Made by a program: the position numbers and the translations under genes. From positions 1 through 9,988 of the forward strand of contig CAZTLE010000155.1 of NCBI GenBank assembly GCA_964614415.1: a DNA stretch of 9,988 nucleotides. Direction: 5' to 3'. Below the pieces are notes generated by a model, which searched no databases, had not been told where the DNA came from, and saw only the letters and a program-made list of their open reading frames with translations. Shown one piece after another: positions 1 to 5,408 of the stretch; the first letter of the stretch is position 1; each line of letters begins with the position of its first letter. Source of the DNA: CAZTLE01 sp964614415. Lineage in GTDB: Bacteria; Bacteroidota; Bacteroidia; Flavobacteriales; Flavobacteriaceae.

Positions 1-4
1 CAGA

Positions 5-511
5 ATGATGAGCTTGAGTCAAATAGCGCGTATAGATGAACATCTCATTCCGATCCTTGAAGAAGTTTCGGACCCTGAAATTCCCGTGCTTACCGTGCTC
101 GATCTCGGGGTGATACGTGAAGCCGTCGAGAAGGATGGGGTGGTATATATAAAGTTAACCCCCACCTACTCAGGTTGCCCTGCCATGGATGTGATGGCCC
201 AGGATTTGACACAGGCCTTCGATAAGCATGGTAAGAAAACCGATATAGAGTTGATTCTGTCTCCGGCCTGGAGTACGGATTGGATCAGTGAGGCCGGCCG
301 AAATAAAATGGAAGCGTATGGCATTGCTCCACCCCTGGAGGCGAGCGCCGACAAAGCTGTACTGTTGGAAGGAGAGCGATTGGTGAAGTGTACGAACTGT
401 GGCAGCACAAATACAAAAATGATAAGTCAGTTTGGTTCTACTGCCTGTAAAGCACTTTTTCAGTGTCAGGATTGTCAGGAACCTTTTGATTACTTTAAAT
501 GTCTGAAATAA
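5..511 (+). CDS. paaD: Phenylacetate-CoA oxygenase assembly protein PaaD
   Basis: PaaD is a MIP18/DUF59-family protein needed for a functional PaaABCE ring-epoxidising oxygenase, probably in metal or Fe-S maturation; it acts in the cytoplasm. The protein is 168 aa, close to the ~165 aa of E. coli PaaD. The DUF59 part covers about residues 10-95, with the DPEIPVLTVLDLG stretch (23-35) and TPTYSGCPAMDV (52-63, Cys58). A C-terminal zinc-ribbon-like part has CxxC pairs at 129/132 and 154/157, with FGSTACKAL between them and the family-typical tail EPFDYFKC. Two consecutive ATGs (5 and 8) are possible starts. The frame is open to the window edge, but the length fits the family, so I take it as complete. 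Genes for the oxygenase subunits are expected immediately upstream. Confidence 0.93.
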   Translation: MMSLSQIARIDEHLIPILEEVSDPEIPVLTVLDLGVIREAVEKDGVVYIKLTPTYSGCPAMDVMAQDLTQAFDKHGKKTDIELILSPAWSTDWISEAGRNKMEAYGIAPPLEASADKAVLLEGERLVKCTNCGSTNTKMISQFGSTACKALFQCQDCQEPFDYFKCLK

Positions 512-798
512 AGAGAAGAGAGAAAAGAATCAAGATAAAAGAGATATAAAGCGTTAAGGTTTTATACCTGATTTGTGTTGGATTATGGAGTGATCAAATA
601 CTGAAAAAAATGACCTTGGAAAAGTTGGCGTACAAATTTGAAGTGAGAATTCGTGAGAAGCTTCCGCCTGTTCGAATTCCGCATTGCGGAAAAGTTCGGA
701 AGGTTTAGAATTCGAACAAGAAATTTAGGTAACTTTTACACAGTCTTGATCTTTTGGTTCGTTTTGTATCAAGACAAAATGAACAGAAATTATAAGGT
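510..798 (+). repeat. Structured spacer element, copy A (paaD-paaG)
   Basis: This spacer of about 287 nt has three modules in order. First is a purine run at 510-529 containing GAGAAGAGAGAA (513-524). Next comes a nested hairpin at 661-702: outer stem CTTCCG/CGGAAG (661-666 with 697-702), inner stem TTCCGC/GCGGAA (677-682 with 686-691) with loop ATT. Last is an 11-bp hairpin at 757-784 ending 14 nt before the paaG ATG. TGTTCGAATTC (669-679) is also complementary to GAATTCGAACA (708-718), crossing the outer stem. The same order of modules recurs in 5135-5408. I see no tRNA and no recognised riboswitch. A 32-codon ORF (610-708) lies inside but has no support. Its nature (dispersed repeat or leader RNA) is inferred only. 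Confidence 0.6.
757..784 (+). repeat. Hairpin just upstream of paaG (copy A)
   Basis: The arms GTTCGTTTTGT (757-767) and ACAAAATGAAC (774-784) form 11 pairs, one of them G-T, around the 6-nt loop ATCAAG. A hairpin with related sequence, loop length and position precedes paaZ (5358-5387). It is too A/T-rich and lacks a trailing T run, so it does not look like an intrinsic terminator. Confidence 0.7.
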
Positions 799-1584
799 AT
801 GAGCGAACATTCAATTGAGACTCTAATTGAAAATGGAGTCTGTTGGCTTCGGCTGAATCGCCCGGAAGTCTTTAATAGTTTTAACCGTGAAATGGCACTG
901 CGATTGCAGGACCAGTTGGACGGAGCTTCGGCCGATGACAGCGTAAGGGCCATTGTGATTACTGGAAACGGAAAAGCATTTTGTGCCGGTCAGGATCTGA
1001 AAGAAGTTACTACGCCCGACCTGAATCCCGGCTTCAAAAAAATACTCGAAGAGCATTATAATCCTATCGTAAAGCGAATTCGAACCATCGAAAAACCCAT
1101 CATTGCGGCTGTAAATGGTGTGGCTGCAGGAGCAGGAGCGAATATTGCCCTGGCGTGTGATGTGGTGGTTGCTTCGGAAGCGGCAAGTTTTATACAGGCA
1201 TTCAGTAAAATAGGATTGGTACCAGATAGTGGCGGAACCTTCTTTTTGCCAAGGCTTATTGGTTTTCAAAAAGCTTCGGCTTTGGCCATGCTGGGTGATA
1301 AAGTGAGCGCTGCCGATGCTGAAGCCATGGGAATGGTGTACAAGGTCTTTGCAGTTGATGACTTTGCTACAGCAGTTGAAAAATTGGCCGTAACCCTGGC
1401 TCAAATGCCTACGCAAGCCCTTGGATATACCAAACGAATGTTGAATGCTTCGCTTACCAATGATTTGAATGCGCAATTGGATTTGGAATCGGAGCTGCAG
1501 ATAGCCTCGGCCCAAAGTGAAGACTATGCAGAAGGTGTGCAGGCATTTATCGAAAAAAGAAAACCAAACTTCAAGGGAAGATAA
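799..1584 (+). CDS. paaG: 1,2-epoxyphenylacetyl-CoA isomerase PaaG
   Basis: PaaG is a crotonase-fold enzyme that converts ring-1,2-epoxyphenylacetyl-CoA to oxepin-CoA and can shift double bonds in later intermediates. The protein is 261 aa (E. coli PaaG 262 aa) and resembles it from end to end: LNRPEVFNSFN near residue 20, FCAGQDLKEV (oxyanion-hole loop), NGVAAGAGANIALACD, FSKIGLVPDSGGT and a C-terminal EGVQAFIEKRKPNFKGR. Both glutamates of classical enoyl-CoA hydratases are absent. Asp143 in VPDSGG occupies the position of the functional Asp known in PaaG. ATG 799 is supported by family length and a weak AAGG 3-6 nt upstream. It leads a tight block: paaH starts 3 nt after its stop. Confidence 0.93.
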   Translation: MSEHSIETLIENGVCWLRLNRPEVFNSFNREMALRLQDQLDGASADDSVRAIVITGNGKAFCAGQDLKEVTTPDLNPGFKKILEEHYNPIVKRIRTIEKPIIAAVNGVAAGAGANIALACDVVVASEAASFIQAFSKIGLVPDSGGTFFLPRLIGFQKASALAMLGDKVSAADAEAMGMVYKVFAVDDFATAVEKLAVTLAQMPTQALGYTKRMLNASLTNDLNAQLDLESELQIASAQSEDYAEGVQAFIEKRKPNFKGR

Positions 1585-1587
1585 TCT

Positions 1588-2760
1588 ATGATCAACAACG
1601 TCGGAATTATAGGTTCGGGAACTATGGGCAGCGGTATTGCACAGGTGGCTGCTACATCGGGATGTACGGTCAAACTATACGATACCAATGAAGCAGCGTT
1701 GGAAAAGGCACGCAGTGGTTTGGAGCGTATCTTATCCCGGCTCATTGAAAAAGGCCGAATTGATGATGATGAGAAAACCCGGATTCAGTCGAACATTACC
1801 TATGTAGACTCACTGAAAGAACTTGGTGATTCGGACCTTGTGATTGAAGCCATTATGGAAAACCTCGACATCAAGAAACAGGTATTTCAGGAATTGGAAG
1901 GATATGTTGCAGAAAAGGCCATCATAGCTTCCAACACCTCGTCACTCTCCATAGCTTCTATAGCAGCATCCCTTGATAAACCCGAGCGCTGTATAGGAAT
2001 TCATTTCTTTAACCCGGCACCACTGATGCGTCTTGTGGAGGTGATACCGGCAGTTCAGACCAGCGAAGCAACTCTAAACATTTCCGTAGAAACGATTTCC
2101 AATTGGGGAAAGACGGTGGCTATCGCAAAAGACACTCCCGGGTTTATTGTGAACCGGGTGGCCAGGCCCTTCTATGGTGAAGCCTTGCGAATTTATGAAG
2201 AAGGAGCAGCCGATTTCGCTACCATTGACAACTCCATGAAAACAGTGGGTGGTTTCCGTATGGGCCCTTTTGAGCTCATGGACTTTATTGGGAACGATGT
2301 GAACTATATTGTCACTGAAACGGTATTTGAGGCCTTTTACTATGACCCCAGATATAAGCCCTCATTCACGCAGAAAAGACTCAGCGAAGCTGGCTATTTA
2401 GGCAGAAAAACAGGAAAAGGCTATTACAATTATAAAGACGGTAAGGTCATCCCGAGCGCAGTCGAGGGATCTCATAGTACCATCTCAGATCAACAGATTT
2501 TCGAGCGTATCCTGGTGATGCTTATCAATGAGGCAGCAGATGCCTTGTTCCTGAATATAGCTTCTGCCGAGGATATCGATAATGCGATGACCAAAGGTGT
2601 GAATTACCCGAAAGGACTTCTGGCGTGGGCCGATGAAAAAGGAATTGATTGGTGCGTTGAAAAAATGGACGCGCTGTATGATGTCTATCGTGAGGATCGT
2701 TACAGATGTTCTCCGTTGCTACGGAAGATGAAAGAAGAAAACAGTAAGTTCTTCGGATGA
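1588..2760 (+). CDS. paaH: 3-hydroxyacyl-CoA dehydrogenase PaaH
   Basis: This is an NAD-dependent 3-hydroxyacyl-CoA dehydrogenase that oxidises 3-hydroxyadipyl-CoA to 3-oxoadipyl-CoA. The protein is 390 aa, shorter than E. coli PaaH (~475 aa). The N-terminal Rossmann domain (about 1-185) carries GSGTMG (9-14). Catalytic residues fit the family spacing: Ser118 in NTSS, His139 in IHFFNPAP, Glu151 in LVEVI and Asn189 in FIVNRV. The C-terminal helical domain has two repeats (about 186-280 and 300-390). The linker between them, residues 287-296 (VIPSAVEGSH), is encoded by a copy of a short inverted-repeat element that also occurs after paaJ, so the linker looks like an in-frame repeat insertion. 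AGGGAAG at the end of paaG serves as ribosome binding site. The last bases overlap the paaI start (ATGA). Confidence 0.92.
   Translation: MINNVGIIGSGTMGSGIAQVAATSGCTVKLYDTNEAALEKARSGLERILSRLIEKGRIDDDEKTRIQSNITYVDSLKELGDSDLVIEAIMENLDIKKQVFQELEGYVAEKAIIASNTSSLSIASIAASLDKPERCIGIHFFNPAPLMRLVEVIPAVQTSEATLNISVETISNWGKTVAIAKDTPGFIVNRVARPFYGEALRIYEEGAADFATIDNSMKTVGGFRMGPFELMDFIGNDVNYIVTETVFEAFYYDPRYKPSFTQKRLSEAGYLGRKTGKGYYNYKDGKVIPSAVEGSHSTISDQQIFERILVMLINEAADALFLNIASAEDIDNAMTKGVNYPKGLLAWADEKGIDWCVEKMDALYDVYREDRYRCSPLLRKMKEENSKFFG
2446..2470 (+). repeat. Core-GAGCGCAGTCGA inverted repeat inside paaH
   Basis: The unit is GTC followed by ATCCC (2449-2453), core GAGCGCAGTCGA (2454-2465) and GGGAT (2466-2470). 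The 5-bp arms are perfectly complementary. The core is identical to that at 4458-4469, while the arms differ but stay complementary. It lies in frame in paaH and is translated VIPSAVEG. This core resembles a short repeat I know to be common between genes in many Bacteroidota genomes; its presence within a gene is unusual. Confidence 0.8.
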
Positions 2761-3167
2761 TTGCAGGACCCGACATACCTCATAAAATGCTCTCCCAGGA
2801 CGCCTTCAGTCAGTGGCTGGGTATTGAGATTTTGGAGAGTGAAGTAGGTAGATGCAAGGTAGCCCTGACCGTCCGGCCTGAAATGCTGAACAGTATGGAC
2901 AAGGCCCATGGAGGTATAAGCTATTCCCTGGCGGATACAGCCTTCGGATTTGCGGCAAACAGCCATGGGAAGTATGCAGTGTCTATTGAGACTTCGGTGA
3001 ATCACATTGCAGCCCTGGAAGCGGGGGATTATTTGACTGCCGAAGCAGTGATAGACGTGGTAAAGAACAAATTGGGCTTCAACGTGGTTGAGGTCAAACG
3101 AGGTGATGAGATCGTAGCACTGTTTAAAGGTGTTGTGTATCGTACCACTAAAGACTGGACTTTATAA
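2757..3167 (+). CDS. paaI: Hotdog-fold acyl-CoA thioesterase PaaI
   Basis: PaaI is a hotdog thioesterase that hydrolyses hydroxylated or otherwise dead-end phenylacetyl-CoA derivatives and frees trapped CoA. The protein is 136 aa, the normal PaaI size (E. coli ~140 aa). Matching motifs are LGIEIL (21-26), MLNSMDKAHGG (43-53), LADTAFGFAANS (58-69) with Asp60 at the catalytic Asp position and His51 in the HGG motif, and ALFKGVVYRT near the C-terminus. The start ATG 2757 overlaps the paaH stop (ATGA), suggesting translational coupling. A later in-frame ATG (residue 11) is possible but less likely. Confidence 0.92.
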   Translation: MIAGPDIPHKMLSQDAFSQWLGIEILESEVGRCKVALTVRPEMLNSMDKAHGGISYSLADTAFGFAANSHGKYAVSIETSVNHIAALEAGDYLTAEAVIDVVKNKLGFNVVEVKRGDEIVALFKGVVYRTTKDWTL

Positions 3168-3191
3168 TTTGAAAATTTCACGATGTCTTAA

Positions 3192-3223
3192 TTGAGAATC
3201 TTTGGTTTTGACTTTTACATTTT
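3192..3223 (+). promoter_or_regulatory. Weak candidate Bacteroidota promoter before paaJ
   Basis: TACATTTT (3216-3223) matches seven of eight positions of the Bacteroidetes -7 consensus TAnnTTTG, and a TTG lies 21 nt upstream (3192-3194). The spacing is plausible, but such AT-rich matches arise easily by chance. If real, it would allow paaJ transcription apart from paaGHI. Confidence 0.25.
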
Positions 3224-3241
3224 AAATCTAAAATTCTGAAT

Positions 3242-4450
3242 TTGAAAGAAGCATATATAATTGATGGGATTCGAACTCCCATTGGAAATTACAAAGGAAC
3301 GCTGAGCACCGTGCGAACGGATGACCTGGGAGCTTTAGTAATCGAAGAGTTGGTAAAGCGAAATCCTGGAATTCCGAAGGACGCCTATGATGATGTGATC
3401 ATGGGATGTGCTAATCAGGCCGGAGAGGATAATCGCAACGTAGCGCGCATGGCGCTGCTGCTGGCAGGACTGCCATTCACCGTGCCCGGTGAAACAGTCA
3501 ACAGACTGTGCAGCAGCGGACTTTCAGCCATTATCCATGCCAATAGGGCCATTAAAGCCGGTGACGGAGACCTGTTCATTTCCGGAGGAGTGGAAAATAT
3601 GACCCGTGGCCCCTACGTGATTGCTAAACCCTCGAGCGCTTTCGGTAATGATTCCAAAATGTACGATTCAAGTTTCGGATGGCGTTTCGTGAATCAAAAG
3701 ATGCACGATCTGTACGGAACCGACGGCATGGGGAATACTGCCGAAAACCTGGTTGAGAAATACAATATTTCCAGGGAGGACCAGGATGCCTTTGCGTATT
3801 GGAGTCAGATGAAGGCGGCCAGTTCCCGTGAGAACGGACGTCTGGCAAAGGAAATTGTTTCGGTGGAGATTCCGCAGCGAAAGAAAGATCCGATTGTATT
3901 TAGTCAGGATGAGTTCATTAAACCGGGTACTACTAAGGAGATCCTGGCCAAACTGCGCCCAGCCTTCAAAAAAGATGGAAGTGTAACAGCGGGTAACAGT
4001 TCCGGACTCAACGACGGAGCTGCTGCAACACTAATTGCTTCCGAAGATGCCGTTCAGAAATATGGTCTCAATCCCTTGGCGAGAATCGTCAGTTCCGCGG
4101 TCGTTGGTGTAGAGCCCAGAATCATGGGAATTGGTCCTGTTGAGGCGAGTAACAAAGCACTAGCCAAGGCTGGCTTGACCATGGATGATATCGATGTGAT
4201 CGAATTGAACGAGGCCTTTGCATCACAAGCACTGGCGTGTATACGTGAATGGGGGTTGGCCGATGATGACCCTCGCATTAATCCAAACGGAGGTTCCATA
4301 GCTATTGGTCATCCGCTGGGAGTTACCGGAGCCCGAATAGCCTATTCAGCAGCTTTGGAGCTCAAAGAAACGGGCAAAAAATATGCGCTTATCACCATGT
4401 GCGTGGGAGTAGGACAGGGATATGCCGCTGTAATTGAGAATGTGACTTAG
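3242..4450 (+). CDS. paaJ: 3-oxoadipyl-CoA/3-oxo-5,6-dehydrosuberyl-CoA thiolase
   Basis: This thiolase acts twice in the pathway: on the 3-oxo-5,6-dehydrosuberyl-CoA formed by PaaZ, and on 3-oxoadipyl-CoA, giving succinyl-CoA and acetyl-CoA. The protein is 402 aa (E. coli PaaJ 401 aa) and closely resembles PaaJ/PcaF throughout: KEAYIIDGIRTPIGNYKG at the start, CANQAGEDNRNVARMA, RAIKAGDGDLFISGGVE. Catalytic residues are visible: Cys90 in NRLCSSG, His357 in IGHPLG and Cys387 in TMCVGVGQG. The start is TTG at 3242. An in-frame TGA at 3209-3211 with no ATG after it excludes an upstream ATG, and the next internal Met would lose the conserved N-terminus. A repeat element starts at the last base of its stop codon. 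Confidence 0.94.
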   Translation: MKEAYIIDGIRTPIGNYKGTLSTVRTDDLGALVIEELVKRNPGIPKDAYDDVIMGCANQAGEDNRNVARMALLLAGLPFTVPGETVNRLCSSGLSAIIHANRAIKAGDGDLFISGGVENMTRGPYVIAKPSSAFGNDSKMYDSSFGWRFVNQKMHDLYGTDGMGNTAENLVEKYNISREDQDAFAYWSQMKAASSRENGRLAKEIVSVEIPQRKKDPIVFSQDEFIKPGTTKEILAKLRPAFKKDGSVTAGNSSGLNDGAAATLIASEDAVQKYGLNPLARIVSSAVVGVEPRIMGIGPVEASNKALAKAGLTMDDIDVIELNEAFASQALACIREWGLADDDPRINPNGGSIAIGHPLGVTGARIAYSAALELKETGKKYALITMCVGVGQGYAAVIENVT

Positions 4451-4474
4451 TCACTCTGAGCGCAGTCGAAGAGT
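4450..4474 (+). repeat. Core-GAGCGCAGTCGA inverted repeat at the paaJ stop
   Basis: Same unit as in paaH: GTC, ACTCT (4453-4457), core GAGCGCAGTCGA (4458-4469), AGAGT (4470-4474). The arms are perfectly complementary, with sequence different from the paaH copy. The first G is the last base of the paaJ TAG. There is no T run afterwards, so an intrinsic terminator is not evident. Confidence 0.8.
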
Positions 4475-4517
4475 ACAAAAGACAAAAAGGAAATAACTGA
4501 AGGAATAGTTTGCAAAT

Positions 4518-5120
4518 ATGAAGATTGTTGTAATAGGAGGAAATGGAACCATAGGCAGGAAAGTGGCCGCCCGACTTTCGGAAAAGCATGATGTGCTTAT
4601 TGCCGGAAGAAGTTCGGGAGATGTGACGGTAGATATTGCCGATTCAGCTTCGATAGAGAAGATGTTTGCTCAAATCGGGAAGGTGGATGCTATCGTAAAC
4701 GTGGCCGGAGAAGCCAAGTGGGATAAATTCAGCAACCTTTCCGAAGAAGATTTCTACATAGGGATCAGAAGTAAACTCATGGGGCAGGTGAATCTGGTTC
4801 GTTTAGGACTTAATCATTTGAACTCCGGTGGTTCGATCACCCTTACAACGGGAATCCTGGCCGATGATCCCGTAGATATGACCACCAGCGCAGCCATGGT
4901 GAATGGAGGAATACACAGCTTTGTCAAGGCAGTTGCCCTTGAAACCGAAAACGGAATTCGGATAAATGCGGTCTCTGCCGGATTGGTGGAAGATGCCTAT
5001 GAGAAGTATAAGGACTACTTCCCTGGCTACGATCCGGTACCCATGACAAAGGTCGTTAATGGGTATGTGAAAAGTGTAGAAGGGAAAATAAATGGGCAGA
5101 TTGTTCGGGTTGATCCCTGA
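4518..5120 (+). CDS. Atypical short-chain dehydrogenase/reductase-like protein
   Basis: This is a 200-aa Rossmann protein of the SDR superfamily, shorter than classical SDRs (~250 aa). The cofactor motif GGNGTIG (8-14) and the NVAG motif (about 61-64) are clear, so NAD(P) binding is likely. The catalytic YxxxK is missing: by alignment of the helix ending in KAVALE, the Tyr position is Ala125 and the Lys position Asn129, and Thr110/Thr111 stand near the usual Ser. This recalls the Lin1944-like SDR subgroup, described as lacking the canonical active site. Its substrate is unknown. Position between paaJ and paaZ suggests co-expression, but no canonical paa step needs it. AAGGA lies about 13 nt before ATG 4518. 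I do not assign a function. Confidence 0.85.
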   Translation: MKIVVIGGNGTIGRKVAARLSEKHDVLIAGRSSGDVTVDIADSASIEKMFAQIGKVDAIVNVAGEAKWDKFSNLSEEDFYIGIRSKLMGQVNLVRLGLNHLNSGGSITLTTGILADDPVDMTTSAAMVNGGIHSFVKAVALETENGIRINAVSAGLVEDAYEKYKDYFPGYDPVPMTKVVNGYVKSVEGKINGQIVRVDP

Positions 5121-5134
5121 TGAATGATGAATTT

Positions 5135-5192
5135 AGAAGGGAGAAGAGAGAAGAGAAAAGAGAAAAGAGAAAAGAGAGAAAGGAGAAGAAAG
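5135..5192 (+). repeat. 58-nt uninterrupted purine tract
   Basis: Every base from 5135 to 5192 is A or G, mostly GAGAA/AAAAG units, after the SDR stop. It shares GAGAAGAGAGAA (5141-5152) with the purine run after paaD (513-524). Long R-Y tracts can form triplex DNA; that is known of such sequences in general and untested here. It starts the copy B spacer element. Confidence 0.85.
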
Positions 5193-5215
5193 TTAGGAAG
5201 GTTTTCGAAATATAT

Positions 5216-5240
5216 TCAGCGCAAAGCGCTGATCCCTTTT
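5216..5240 (+). terminator. Possible terminator hairpin after the SDR gene
   Basis: TCAGCGC (5216-5222) and GCGCTGA (5226-5232) form a perfect 7-bp stem with loop AAA, followed by TCCCTTTT. The stem is strong, but the T run is short and interrupted. It could end transcription from paaGHIJ-SDR, or simply be part of the structured spacer. Confidence 0.35.
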
Positions 5241-5357
5241 CTTCAGAATAGATGAAGCGAGGCTCCGAAATCCAGGAATCCGATAAAATCGGATGACGCG
5301 GAGCTCGCAAATCGGTTTTGCGAAGCAAAAATTCCTAAGAAAAGGTGTCCTTTTTTG

Positions 5358-5387
5358 ATTCATTTTTTGGACAAGCAAAAAATGAAT
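5358..5387 (+). repeat. Hairpin just upstream of paaZ (copy B)
   Basis: ATTCATTTTTTG (5358-5369) and CAAAAAATGAAT (5376-5387) form a perfect 12-bp stem around the loop GACAAG. It parallels the hairpin at 757-784: same order of bases at the stem foot (TTC/GAA), a 6-nt loop ending in CAAG or TCAAG, and a position 14-21 nt before a start codon. An ATG at 5382 lies inside the right arm. Confidence 0.72.
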
Positions 5388-5408
5388 AAGATTGAAAAAG
5401 ATATTTAT

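Larger units (their letters stand above)
5193..5408 (+). repeat. Structured spacer element, copy B (SDR-paaZ)
   Basis: This region continues the purine tract and contains stems in the same order as copy A. The outer stem is GCTCCG/CGGAGC (5262-5267 with 5299-5304); the inner stem is ATCCGAT/ATCGGAT (5278-5284 with 5288-5294) with loop AAA. AGGAAT (5274-5279) is complementary to ATTCCT (5331-5336), crossing the outer stem as in copy A. Additional stems are CTTCA/TGAAG (5241-5245, 5253-5257) and TTTTGC/GCAAAA (5316-5321, 5325-5330), the latter competing with CGCAAA/TTTGCG (5306-5311, 5317-5322). A 12-bp hairpin (5358-5387) closes it. The gap between the outer and inner left arms is 10 nt in both copies. 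Confidence 0.6.

Noticed and set aside
610..708. 32-codon ORF in the paaD-paaG spacer
   Set aside because: Its codons run through the nested hairpin, there is no ribosome binding site, and copy B of the element has no matching frame.
669..720. tRNA T-loop-like GTTCGAATTC
   Set aside because: The flanking bases do not form a T stem, and no acceptor, D or anticodon arms are found.
757..784. Intrinsic terminator before paaG
   Set aside because: The stem is A/T-rich, no T run follows, and it lies directly before a start codon.
823..1515. 230-codon open frame on the - strand
   Set aside because: It lies antisense inside paaG, has a low-complexity, unfamiliar translation and no own context; a shadow of the coding strand.
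5355..5408. TTG or ATG (5382) starts extending PaaZ by up to 18 residues
   Set aside because: The extension is the translation of the hairpin repeat; homology with PaaZ begins at the ATG at 5409.
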